Origin: Mycobacterium yunnanensis
Lineage (GTDB): Bacteria > Actinomycetota > Actinomycetes > Mycobacteriales > Mycobacteriaceae
Length of the DNA: 64,000 nt
Reading direction: 5' to 3'
Assembly: GCF_025823185.1 (NCBI RefSeq)
Contig: NZ_JACKVK010000002.1
Span: forward strand, 1 to 64,000
Below are positions 17,001-27,163 of the stretch, one piece after another; position 1 is the first letter of the stretch; every line of letters starts with the position of its first letter. The position numbers were made by a program, and so were the translations under genes. Below the pieces are notes generated by a model that made no database searches, was not told the DNA's origin, and was given only the letters and a program-made list of their open reading frames with translations.

Positions 17001-18222
17001 CCTGCAGCATCCGCACGGCGTGCTGGTCGTCTGGGTCGAATTGTCCGAACGCCGGCCCTTCGGCCCCCGCGACCACACCCTGCTCGCCGTCCTGGCCGGT
17101 CGGCTCGGCCAAGGATTGCACCGCGCCTACCAGCTCGACGAGCAACGCGAGACCGCCGTGGCGCTGCAACACGCCATGCTGGGGCCGGTGAACCTGCCGG
17201 CAGGCTTCACCGTGCGCTACCACCCCGCGAGCCAACCTCTGCAGGTCGGCGGTGACTGGTACGACGTCGTCGACCTCGACGACGGCCGGATCGCACTCAT
17301 CGTCGGCGACTGCGTCGGCCACGGTCTCGGAGCTGCCACCGTCATGGGTCAGCTGCGAAGTGCTTGTCGCGCACTGTTCCTCGAGCAGTCCTCGCCGAGC
17401 GCCGTGCTCGCCGGGATGGACCGCTTCGCCGCGCGGCTGCCCGGTGCGCGCTGCACCACGGCCTTCGCCGCGGTGCTCACACTCGTCACCGGTGAGCTCG
17501 TCTTCTCCAGTGCGGGGCACCCGCCGCCCATTCTGGTGCTGGCCGACGGCACCACCACCATGCTGGAGGGCGGTCGTGGGTTGCCCCTGGCGGTGCAGCT
17601 CGGCCGGACCCGGCCCGAGGTGCGCATGACGATGCCGGCCAGGGCGACGCTGCTGCTCTACACCGACGGCCTGGTGGAGCGTCGCGGCGCGTCCATCGAC
17701 GACGGCATGGTCCGCGTCGCCGATCTGGTCCGCGGTGGTCGCCGCGACGGTCTCGACGACGTCGCCGATCATCTGATGTCGGAATTGGAGCCCGGCGGTG
17801 GCTATCCCGACGACGTGGCTCTCCTGCTGTACCGGCGACCGGGGCCGCTCACGCTGTCCTTCGCTGCCGACGCCGCCCAGCTGGCACCCGTCCGAGATGC
17901 GTTGCGCAGCTGGCTCGACCAGGCGGGTGTCGGGACGGAGACGATGCAGGACGTCCTCATCGCCACTGGCGAGGCCGTGTCGAATGCGGTCGAACACGGG
18001 CACCGCGACCACCCCGAGGGCGTGGTCTCGCTGACGGCGACCGCCGTCGTCGACGCGCTGCAGATCACGGTGTCCGACACCGGTACCTGGAAGCGGCCCC
18101 GGGCCGTCGCCGACATCAGCCGCGGTCGGGGCATCGCCCTCATGCAAGGCCTGATGCAGGACTTTTCCATCGTCTCCGGGGATGTCGGCACGACAGTCTC
18201 CATGCACGCGAGGATCAACTGA
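14098..18222 (+). CDS. Hybrid histidine kinase/receiver/SpoIIE phosphatase/anti-sigma kinase fusion
   Basis: This 1374-residue protein combines PAS (about 1-150), GAF (170-330), HisKA with His348 (ISHEFRTP), HATPase (NLLSNALKF, DTGIGV, GSGIGLALV) and a receiver (618-735) with Asp670 (SDVMMPRLDG) and LVKPF. It continues with a second PAS (760-880), a GAF, a SpoIIE phosphatase with Asp1053 (GGDWYDVV) and GDCVGHGLGA, and a C-terminal RsbW-like HATPase with Asn1296 (EAVSNAVEHGH). It can therefore hold a His-Asp relay and both switch enzymes acting on a STAS protein. The second PAS lacks the LOV cysteine motif. The GTG start has GAGAGG upstream. Confidence 0.92.
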   Translation: MVFRDDDEIGRDLAVVDWAATPLGPPEHWPQSLRTAVSILLASRFPMWMAWGPDLTFFCNAAYRRDTLGSKYPWALGRPASEVWEEIWPDIGPRIASVLDTGEATWDEALLLFLERSGFSEETYHTFSYSPLRDEDSGVVGMLCVVSEDTDRVIAERRMATLRDLGSDPSVVRTERQMLDFVARQLAGNPYDLPFTLTYLFDTEPGAREAHLAGVSGIETDHRAVPQTLAADRPDVWPAAQAARGETAVVDLDGPALGLPSGAWADPPANALVVPLLQQGGAPVGLMVAALNRHRPLDDGYRGFVELVAGHVAAGIGSARSYQAQQQRAEELAELDSAKTAFFSNISHEFRTPLTLILGPVDDLRARGDELDQAARDELDLIHRNGLRLTKLVNTLLDFSRIQAGRMQARFEPVDLSAVTAELASVFRSAVDRAQLSFVVDCPPLERPVYLDRDMWEKVVLNLLSNALKFTFSGAITVRVRGGDSGAVVTVADTGIGVSAAEMPRLFERFHRIESAKSRSTEGSGIGLALVRELVGLQGGTITAESREGEGTTFTVQLPFGSGHLAPEELSSSGASGTTGAVAQPYVQEALRWLPSDPASPVSDAPSAVVTPVGGGDDPVRVLVADDNADMREYLTNLLRTSGYSVTETSDGVEALEAIREQAPDIVVSDVMMPRLDGLALLAALRRDPKTAALPVLLLSARAGQEASIEGLHAGADDYLVKPFAAAELLARVRANVELARLRNHHARWRMALVNSLQEAFFVCDEHGAVIEINTAFVDMLGYGPAGLPYPAMHPWWPDADTDPEAHQLVQTAFQGLLDETHGTFTVPVTHRDGHRVWVAVNFNHAQDPDTARRVMVGTFRDVTSEHYAVQRQSALAALNQRLAQSDSLDDALIGAIEELKSVWRARRVLAVVFPSAAPETAPPDVVCVGESVQWADLSDGQRASITDVRDAGLLTTSVEATNSGGVSLQHPHGVLVVWVELSERRPFGPRDHTLLAVLAGRLGQGLHRAYQLDEQRETAVALQHAMLGPVNLPAGFTVRYHPASQPLQVGGDWYDVVDLDDGRIALIVGDCVGHGLGAATVMGQLRSACRALFLEQSSPSAVLAGMDRFAARLPGARCTTAFAAVLTLVTGELVFSSAGHPPPILVLADGTTTMLEGGRGLPLAVQLGRTRPEVRMTMPARATLLLYTDGLVERRGASIDDGMVRVADLVRGGRRDGLDDVADHLMSELEPGGGYPDDVALLLYRRPGPLTLSFAADAAQLAPVRDALRSWLDQAGVGTETMQDVLIATGEAVSNAVEHGHRDHPEGVVSLTATAVVDALQITVSDTGTWKRPRAVADISRGRGIALMQGLMQDFSIVSGDVGTTVSMHARIN

Positions 18223-18551
18223 TGGCCACACCGTTGACCGTGAACACCGACCGCGACGCCGACGGGGCGCCGCGGGTCGTCGCCGAGGGCGAGATCGACC
18301 TCAGCAACATCGCCGTGTTCACCGAGGCGCTCGCCGAAGCGAGCGCCGGCACCCGGCACCCCATCACCGTCGACATGAGCGGGGTCAAGTACCTCGACAG
18401 CGCAGGCATCAACGCCTTGTTCGACCACGCCGACGAGGTCGACCGCCTCCGCCTCATCGTGCACCCATTCTTGATCCGCGTGCTCACCATCAGCGGCCTC
18501 AGCGAGGTCGCGGTGGTGGAGGCGGCCACCCCGCCTGCTGCGGGCGCCTAA
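18222..18551 (+). CDS. STAS domain anti-sigma factor antagonist, RsbV/SpoIIAA-like
   Basis: The 109-residue STAS protein has the expected phosphorylatable serine, Ser60, in KYLDSAGINALF. In partner switching, an RsbW-like kinase phosphorylates this serine and a SpoIIE phosphatase removes the phosphate. Both enzyme types lie just upstream, and the start codon shares one base with the stop of the fusion gene (TGATG). Its stop overlaps that of the convergent MmpL gene. No sigma-factor gene is in the operon, so the final target is elsewhere. Confidence 0.92.
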   Translation: MATPLTVNTDRDADGAPRVVAEGEIDLSNIAVFTEALAEASAGTRHPITVDMSGVKYLDSAGINALFDHADEVDRLRLIVHPFLIRVLTISGLSEVAVVEAATPPAAGA

Positions 18552-21466
18552 CTCGGCACTGGTACCGGCGCGGTGTCGGTGTCGTCGCTCGCCGCAGGCG
18601 GCGGCGTCTTGCGAAAGTGGTTGTCGCCCCGGGGGTAGACCACCAGCGGCCACCAGAACCACCGGCCCAGGAGCGTGGCGATCGACGGCATCAGCAGCGA
18701 TCGCACGATGAACGTGTCCACCAGCAAGCCGATCGCGATCGTCGAGCCCATCTGGGCCAGCACCACCAGCTTGCTGAACATCATCGCGGCCATGGTGGCG
18801 GCGAAGACCAGACCGGCCGAGGTCACCACGCCGCCGGTGCCCGCCATCGAGCGGATGATGCCGGTCTTGAGGCCCGCGTGAATCTCGTCCTTGAACCGCG
18901 ACACGAGCAGCAGGTTGTAGTCCGAGCCGACCGCCAGCAGGATGATCACCGACATCAGCATCACCAGCCACTGGATCGGCTTGCCGAAGAGGTCCTGCCA
19001 CAACAGAACCGAGATGCCGAACGACGCGGCGATCGAGCTGGCCGCCGTGGTCACGATGACCAGCGCGGCCACCGCACTTCGGGTCAGGATGATCATGATC
19101 ATGAAGATCAGCGTCAACGCCGACACCACTGCGATCATGAGGTCGTACTTGGCCCCGTCCGCCATGTCCCGATACGTGGCCGCGACGCCGCCGAGATAGA
19201 TCTTGGCGTCCGACAGCGATGACATCTTCAGTGCATCCTGGGCGGCCTTGCGCTCGGAGTCGACCCTGGCGATGCCGTCGACGGTGGCGGGGTCGCCCTC
19301 GTGGGTGATGAACATCCGGGCGGACTTGCCGTCCGGGGAGAGGAACATCGCCAAGCCGCGCTTGAAGTCCGGGTTCTGGAAGGCCTCGGGCGGCAGGAAG
19401 AAGAGGTCGTCGTTCTTGGCGTTGTCGAACGCCGCTCCCATCGCGAGCGCGGTGTCGTTGGACGCCTCCATTTGGTCCAGCAACGCCTTCTGCGAGTTGT
19501 ACGACGCCAATGCGAGATCACGGCTTTGCTTCATCGTCGCGAGCGTCTGGGGCAGCAGCGCGGTCAACTTCGGTGCCAACGCGGCCAATTGGTCGGTATT
19601 CCCTTGTACCGCACCGGTCCGGTCGGTCAACTCGTCGATGCCGTCCAGTGAGTCGAACAGGGAGCGGATGGCAGAGCACAGCGGGATGTCGAAGCAGTGC
19701 GGCTCCCAGTAGAAGTAGGCGCGCATCGGCCGGAACGTGTCGTCGAAGTTGGCGATGTTGTCGCGCAGTTTCTCGGTCGTGGCGAGCAGGTCCCGGGACT
19801 TGTCCGCCGAGTCCTGGGTGAGCCGCGTCTGCTGCAGCGAGAGTTGGTACTGCTGTTCCAGGATGGCGATCGACGCGTTGGTCGAGTCGATCGTCCGCAA
19901 CTGGTCGGCCAGCTGCGCACGTTGGAACGGCAGGTTCATGTTGCTCGTCTGACCCGAGACGCTCGTCTGGAACGGAATCGAGCTGTGCTGGATCGGGATT
20001 CCCAACGGTCGGGTGATGCTCTGCACCATGGCGATGCCGTCGGTGTGCATGACGTTGCGCGCCACCGCGTTGAGCACCAGCATGTCGGCGGGATTGCGCA
20101 TGTCGTGCTCGGAGTTGACCATCAGGATGTCGGGGTTCATCCGAGCCTGGGAGAAATGTCGGTCGGCGGCGGCGAACCCGACGTTGGTCGGCGCATCCTT
20201 GGGTAGGTAGTACTGGTCGTTGTAGGCAGGCTTGTAGCCGGGAATGGCGACGATGCCAATCAGCACCACGAACAGGCTGACGACGAATATCGGTGCGGGC
20301 CAACGGACCACCGCCGTGCCGACCTTGCGCCAGAAGCGACTCTGGGCGGGCCGCTTGGACTCGTAGAGGCCGACCTTGCTGCCCAGGAACAGCACCGCCG
20401 GGCCCAGGGTCACGGCGATCACGACGACGACGATCATCCCGATCGCCACGGGAGCGCCCATGGTGCTGAAGTAGGGCAGCCGGCAGAAGCTGAGGCAGTA
20501 GGTGGCGCCGGCGATCGTCATGCCCGAGCCCACGATGACGGGGGCGACGGACTTGAACGTGGCGTAATAGGAGTCGTCCCGGTCCAATCCCATGGCCCGG
20601 TCTTCTCGATAGCGCCCGAAGATGAAGATGCCGTAGTCGGTGGCCGCGGCAATCGCCAGCATCGTCAGGATGTTGCCCGCGAAGGTGGTCAGGCCGAAGG
20701 CGCCGTTGGTGGCGAGCACCGAGACCACACCGCGCGCGGTGAGGAGCCCGAGGAAGGTCAGGAACAGCTGAACGAGCGTGGTGCGGATCGACCGGTAGAC
20801 GATCAACAGCATGAGCGCGATCGCGGCCAGGGTGATCAGTGTGATCTGGGCCAGGCTGGCGTTGCCGATGACGTGCAGATCGTCGGTGAGGGCGGCGGGT
20901 CCGGCGACGTAGGCCTGCACGCCGGGCGGGGCCTTGGTCTCGGCGATCACCTTGCGGACGAAGTCGACGCCCTCGTTGGCCAGCGTCTGGCCCTGCTCGC
21001 CGGCGAGGTTGATCATCACGTAGGACGCCTTGCCGTCGGAGCTCTGCGCTCCTGCCGCGGTGAGCGTGTCACCCCAGAAGTCCTGAATGTGCTGGATGTG
21101 TTCGGGATCGGTCTGCAGCTTCTTGATGATCGCGTTGTAGTAGTCGTGCGCGTCCGGGCCTAGCGGCTGCTGGCCCTCGATCACGACCATCACGGTGCTG
21201 TTGGAGTTGAACTCCTTGAAGTTGCCGCCCATCAACTTCATCGACGTCATCGACGGAGCGTCCTCGGGAGCCATTGGCGCCGAGTGCAATTCGCCGACGA
21301 CCTCGAGCTGGGGGGCTAGCACGTTCACCAGCACGGCCACCACGACCCAGAACAGCACGATCGGGACGGAGAACAGGCGGATGGCGTGTGGCAGGTAGGG
21401 CCGTTTGGGCCGGCTGCCGTCTCCGGACGGGGTCTGGGCCGGTGCGTCCGGCGTCGCGTGGGTCAT
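18548..21466 (-). CDS. MmpL family RND transporter
   Basis: The 972-residue membrane protein has two six-helix halves, each with the MmpL proton-relay Asp-Tyr pair (ATDYGIFIFGRYRED and GSDYNLLLVSRFKDE), and a large periplasmic loop (about 400-740). It ends in a Pro/Ala-rich tail without the very long C-terminal domain of MmpL3. MmpL proteins export lipids, siderophores or drugs. The partner MmpS overlaps its start by four bases (ATGA). The MarR-MmpS-MmpL set resembles the Rv0678-mmpS5-mmpL5 system, a likely but unproven parallel. Confidence 0.93.
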   Translation of the reverse strand: MTHATPDAPAQTPSGDGSRPKRPYLPHAIRLFSVPIVLFWVVVAVLVNVLAPQLEVVGELHSAPMAPEDAPSMTSMKLMGGNFKEFNSNSTVMVVIEGQQPLGPDAHDYYNAIIKKLQTDPEHIQHIQDFWGDTLTAAGAQSSDGKASYVMINLAGEQGQTLANEGVDFVRKVIAETKAPPGVQAYVAGPAALTDDLHVIGNASLAQITLITLAAIALMLLIVYRSIRTTLVQLFLTFLGLLTARGVVSVLATNGAFGLTTFAGNILTMLAIAAATDYGIFIFGRYREDRAMGLDRDDSYYATFKSVAPVIVGSGMTIAGATYCLSFCRLPYFSTMGAPVAIGMIVVVVIAVTLGPAVLFLGSKVGLYESKRPAQSRFWRKVGTAVVRWPAPIFVVSLFVVLIGIVAIPGYKPAYNDQYYLPKDAPTNVGFAAADRHFSQARMNPDILMVNSEHDMRNPADMLVLNAVARNVMHTDGIAMVQSITRPLGIPIQHSSIPFQTSVSGQTSNMNLPFQRAQLADQLRTIDSTNASIAILEQQYQLSLQQTRLTQDSADKSRDLLATTEKLRDNIANFDDTFRPMRAYFYWEPHCFDIPLCSAIRSLFDSLDGIDELTDRTGAVQGNTDQLAALAPKLTALLPQTLATMKQSRDLALASYNSQKALLDQMEASNDTALAMGAAFDNAKNDDLFFLPPEAFQNPDFKRGLAMFLSPDGKSARMFITHEGDPATVDGIARVDSERKAAQDALKMSSLSDAKIYLGGVAATYRDMADGAKYDLMIAVVSALTLIFMIMIILTRSAVAALVIVTTAASSIAASFGISVLLWQDLFGKPIQWLVMLMSVIILLAVGSDYNLLLVSRFKDEIHAGLKTGIIRSMAGTGGVVTSAGLVFAATMAAMMFSKLVVLAQMGSTIAIGLLVDTFIVRSLLMPSIATLLGRWFWWPLVVYPRGDNHFRKTPPPAASDDTDTAPVPVPS

Positions 21467-21903
21467 GCCGACTTCACCAGGCAGTAGGTCTGAGCCTCGA
21501 TTCCGTTGGCGGCCTGCTCTTCACGGACGATTCCGTTCACGGTGACTCGGCATCCAATCTGATCTCCGTCGGCCCGCGCCATCAGGTTGGCGCTGACGGT
21601 CGGCAACGTGGTCGACAGGGTGACCGACCACGGCAGTGACGCCGTGATCGTGTGGACGTTGGCGTCCGGATCGAAGTAGCTGATGAGTGCCGTATCGCCG
21701 GGTGCTCCGTACACGTCGTAGACCATCACCTTTGGGTTGAACTGCACGATCTCGATGCCCGAGCCCGCATTGGCGTTGAGGTTCTGCGAGGCGAACTGAC
21801 CGTGCAGGCGGTACACGACGAGACCGGAGACGGCGAGCACCACGATCAGGACGAGGGGAATCCACAACACCTTGAGGCCACGGCCGATCGGATTGTTCTT
21901 CAC
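21463..21903 (-). CDS. MmpS family accessory membrane protein
   Basis: This 146-residue protein has an N-terminal membrane helix (KVLWIPLVLIVVLAVSGLVV) followed by a periplasmic beta-rich domain with KVMVYDVYG, SYFDPDA, PWSVTLSTTLP and CRVTVNGIV, typical of MmpS. MmpS proteins work with MmpL pumps to export their cargo. The GTG start at 21903 follows the MarR stop directly (TAGTG), and its stop overlaps the mmpL start, so all three genes are translationally coupled. A longer upstream frame exists but runs through the MarR gene. Confidence 0.9.
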   Translation of the reverse strand: MKNNPIGRGLKVLWIPLVLIVVLAVSGLVVYRLHGQFASQNLNANAGSGIEIVQFNPKVMVYDVYGAPGDTALISYFDPDANVHTITASLPWSVTLSTTLPTVSANLMARADGDQIGCRVTVNGIVREEQAANGIEAQTYCLVKSA

Positions 21904-22388
21904 TACAACGCCTTCCGCTGATCGTCGTGAGATGAGGCATCCGCCTCGGCGGCGAGTCGCACGAGAATGGGCAGGGCGACCCGAGCCGAAAGGTGCAATG
22001 CGTTGCGATCCTCGGCGCTGAGGGTCTCCAGCAGTTCGGCGAGTCGTTCGCGGCGCGACCGTCTGCGGACGGCGACGGCGTCCTGCCCCAGTTCGGTGAT
22101 GCCGACGAGCGTGACCCGCCCGTCCTCGGGACACGCTATCCGGGCCACGAAGCCCTGCCGTTCCAGCCTCGTGATCAGCTGCGTCATCGACGGCTGGCTG
22201 ATGCCTTCCTTGGCCGCCAGGGTGGTCAGGCGCAACGGACCCTCCCGGCACAGCCGGTTCACGACGAACAACGCCGAAGCGCTCATGTCGGTGCGGTCGG
22301 TCAGGAATCGTGCGGTGAGATCCACGGCTTGGTCGAGGAGGCCGCCGACGCCGTCACTGGCGCTGCGGTCGTCGGGCTGCTCGGGCAC
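21903..22388 (-). CDS. MarR family transcriptional regulator of the mmpS-mmpL operon
   Basis: The 161-residue MarR protein has a winged helix (LTTLAAKEGISQPSMTQLITRLERQGFV, wing CPEDGRVTLVGIT). It is the first gene of the operon with mmpS and mmpL, so it probably represses its own efflux pump. In the M. tuberculosis Rv0678 system the regulator is divergent instead. The start is a GTG at 22388. GATATATC lies immediately upstream and could be part of its operator. Confidence 0.9.
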   Translation of the reverse strand: MPEQPDDRSASDGVGGLLDQAVDLTARFLTDRTDMSASALFVVNRLCREGPLRLTTLAAKEGISQPSMTQLITRLERQGFVARIACPEDGRVTLVGITELGQDAVAVRRRSRRERLAELLETLSAEDRNALHLSARVALPILVRLAAEADASSHDDQRKAL

Positions 22389-22394
22389 CCGCTA

Positions 22395-22402
22395 GATATA
22401 TC
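22395..22402. promoter_or_regulatory. Palindrome before the MarR-mmpS-mmpL operon
   Basis: GATATATC is a perfect palindrome 6 bases upstream of the MarR GTG start. The position would block ribosomes or polymerase if bound, and AT-rich sequence is rare in this window. The rest of 22389-22601 holds no visible gene. Confidence 0.35.
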
Positions 22403-22601
22403 ATGCCGCCTATGTAGTCGCGAACCGACGACGGATACGGGTTGCCTCCACCGGTCTTACAGGCCACCCGTCGAGCAACGCCTCACCCGGTGCATCGCCG
22501 TAGAACACAGCGCAGGTGGGGCTTTCACTCACGATGATCGAGTCGAGTCGGCGAGCGATTCGGCGAGGTGAACACGTCGCCCACCCGTTCCATACTGTGT
22601 C

Positions 22602-25184
<2,583 letters not shown>

Positions 25185-25201
25185 TCAGTCGCCGTGGGTC
25201 G

Positions 25202-26944
25202 TCAGACGATCCCGAAGTCCCTGATCTTGCGGTAGATGGTGGCGCGTGACATGCCCAAGGCCTCCGCGGCGTCGGCCTTGTTGCCGTCGTTTTCCTGCAG
25301 ACTGCGGACGATGGCGTCGCGTTCCAAGGCCTCGAGCCGGGTGAGCTTGCGGCGGGATACCGAGCGGCATTCGTCGGGCAATTTGTCGATCCCGATGAGA
25401 CCCGAGCGTTGACGGGTGAGCGTCTCGGCGATGACGTCGTGCAATTGGGAGATGTTGCCGGGCCACGGCAGCTTGCTCAGCTGGCGCATTGCTTCGCCGT
25501 TCAACGTGGCTTGGCCGCGCGTCATGTCGCGGAGCAGCATCGGAACCAGCTCCTCGAGATCTTCGATCCGGTGACGTAGCGCCGGCACGGTGACGGTGTG
25601 CGTGAAGAAGGGCAGGACGAGCATGTCCACCAGCGGCGAGTTGCGTTCGCTGCTGGTGGTCGCCGCGATCCAGCCGCGGCCGGCGCGCGTCTGAAGGATC
25701 CCGGCAAGGGGGTCGAGGACCTCGTCGGGAAGTTCGTCGACGTCGGCGACGATCACTGCGAAGTCCGGTGCCTCGGTCTCCAGAGCGACGTTCTCGATGA
25801 ATTCTCGCGCAGTGTCGAAGGATTCGAGGTGCAGCACCGGAATGTCACGTTCTGGGCTGACGTAGTGCGCCACCGAATGAACGAGATGCTTTCGGCCCGA
25901 ACCGTGCTCGCCCTCGACGACGACCCACTCACGGTCGCGATAGCAGCGCTCGACTTGCTGGCAGCTGCGTCTGAAGGAACTGCTTCGGCCTGCCAGGCGC
26001 GGGATGGCGTAGGTCCCACGCACATGGTCGCTCCCGTCGAAGTGAACCGACACGTGGAAGACCACGCCGTTGACGCGGACCCCGACCGCGATGCGCTCCG
26101 CCGCCGAGATCTTCGCCGAAGCCCCGCTGGGCAGGGTCGCCAACGCCGTCGAGGTGAACGTGGATCTCGTCAGCTCGGCGGCGTGGTCCAGGAGCACCGT
26201 TTGATCGGCGGCATCGAGGACCTGCCGCAGATAGCGGTTCATCAGGACCACGTCACCTCCCATCGCGAGCACTCCGGCGGGGTAACGACGACTCTGCTTC
26301 AGGTAGGCCTCCAGCAGTGCGGTCTCGGTCTCGTAGTTCATGGACCGGATGCGGTCCTCGATCTGACTGCCCGCACTCTTGGCGAGCACGAAGAGCAGCG
26401 GATCGGCCTGACGTGCCCAGCACGTCAGGTCGACGACGCCGAGGATGCGCCGGGTGACGGGTTCGCGGATGAGTGCACCCGCACATGCCAGCTGCCCCAA
26501 GGTGCCGACGTAGTGCTCGCTGCCCCGGATGAAGGCCGGATGACCGGTCTCCAAGGCCGTGCCGATGCCGTTGGTGCCCGCGAACTCCTCGGCATAGCTG
26601 TACCCGCGGGCCAGTCGTACGTCGTCGAGCATCCGTTCGATCTCGGCGTCGGCGGCGATGCGGTCCAACACCAGACCATCTGCCGAGGTGAGCACCACGC
26701 TGACGGCCTGAGCGGACAGGTCTTCGGCCATGCGGCGCAGGACGGGAGCGGCGGCGTGCACCAGTGGGGTGTCGGTGTCCGGTTCGCGTACGTAGGGAAG
26801 GTCGACGCGATCGGGGTGCACCTGGAGGTCTCGAGAACGCCGCCACGAGTTGAGCACGTCGGGTGACACCGCGTCGCCTGTCAGGGCGCCTGCAGACAGG
26901 AACTGATCTCGGGCGCGTTCGGTGGCGGCGGGTTCGACCATCAC
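25202..26944 (-). CDS. mimR: MimR-type Fis-family transcriptional activator
   Basis: The 580-residue regulator has a GAF-like sensor (about 60-200), a PAS-like region, an AAA+-derived domain with Walker A GEHGSGRK (345-352) and a C-terminal Fis helix-turn-helix (KADAAEALGMSRATIYRKI). It resembles AcoR/NtrC proteins, but I see no GAFTGA loop, which contacts sigma-54. Mycobacteria are not known to carry sigma-54, so it should act with another sigma factor. It is divergent from the mim monooxygenase genes, as mimR is in M. smegmatis, where it gives acetone-responsive expression. The start is GTG 26944 or the ATG three bases downstream. Confidence 0.88.
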   Translation of the reverse strand: MMVEPAATERARDQFLSAGALTGDAVSPDVLNSWRRSRDLQVHPDRVDLPYVREPDTDTPLVHAAAPVLRRMAEDLSAQAVSVVLTSADGLVLDRIAADAEIERMLDDVRLARGYSYAEEFAGTNGIGTALETGHPAFIRGSEHYVGTLGQLACAGALIREPVTRRILGVVDLTCWARQADPLLFVLAKSAGSQIEDRIRSMNYETETALLEAYLKQSRRYPAGVLAMGGDVVLMNRYLRQVLDAADQTVLLDHAAELTRSTFTSTALATLPSGASAKISAAERIAVGVRVNGVVFHVSVHFDGSDHVRGTYAIPRLAGRSSSFRRSCQQVERCYRDREWVVVEGEHGSGRKHLVHSVAHYVSPERDIPVLHLESFDTAREFIENVALETEAPDFAVIVADVDELPDEVLDPLAGILQTRAGRGWIAATTSSERNSPLVDMLVLPFFTHTVTVPALRHRIEDLEELVPMLLRDMTRGQATLNGEAMRQLSKLPWPGNISQLHDVIAETLTRQRSGLIGIDKLPDECRSVSRRKLTRLEALERDAIVRSLQENDGNKADAAEALGMSRATIYRKIRDFGIV

Positions 26945-27003
26945 GGCTGTCCTCGGTCATGCACGTCGGCTGTGGCTGCAGCCTAAGGACGCCCAGGGTC
27001 GGG

Positions 27004-27029
27004 GCGTCTCAATTCGAGAATCTAGACGC
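27004..27029. promoter_or_regulatory. Inverted repeat 1 in the mim promoter
   Basis: GCGTCT (27004-27009) and AGACGC (27024-27029) are reverse complements 14 bases apart in the 219-base mimR-mimA divergent region. The GTCTC/GAGAC core recurs at 27006, 27035 and in the next repeat, as expected for repeated activator sites. Confidence 0.45.
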
Positions 27030-27062
27030 CTGCTCGAGACAAAACCGGCGACCGCCCATCTC

Positions 27063-27077
27063 GTCTCAAGATGAGAC
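27063..27077. promoter_or_regulatory. Palindrome 2 in the mim promoter
   Basis: GTCTCAAGATGAGAC is a perfect 6+3+6 palindrome about 87 bases before the mimA start. It shares the GTCTC/GAGAC core with repeat 1, making it the best single candidate for MimR binding. Confidence 0.55.
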
Positions 27078-27080
27078 ACA

Positions 27081-27096
27081 TGTGGCCTGCGCCACA
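27081..27096. promoter_or_regulatory. Palindrome 3 in the mim promoter
   Basis: TGTGGCCTGCGCCACA is a perfect 6+4+6 palindrome placed 3 bases after palindrome 2. TGTG-CACA ends are common in Fis-type enhancer sites, so it could be a second class of MimR site or the site of another regulator. Confidence 0.5.
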
Positions 27097-27151
27097 CGGT
27101 TCTATCAGGGGCGCGTCGTCCCCGCACTGGCGGATGACCGGCCCATCTATC

Positions 27152-27157
27152 AGGAGG
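27152..27157 (+). promoter_or_regulatory. Ribosome binding site fixing a TTG start for mimA
   Basis: AGGAGG lies six bases upstream of TTG at 27164. No ATG or GTG in frame has a comparable site, so mimA most likely begins with TTG. The resulting length, 541 residues, is also the usual one for the family. Confidence 0.8.
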
Positions 27158-27163
27158 CTCGAG

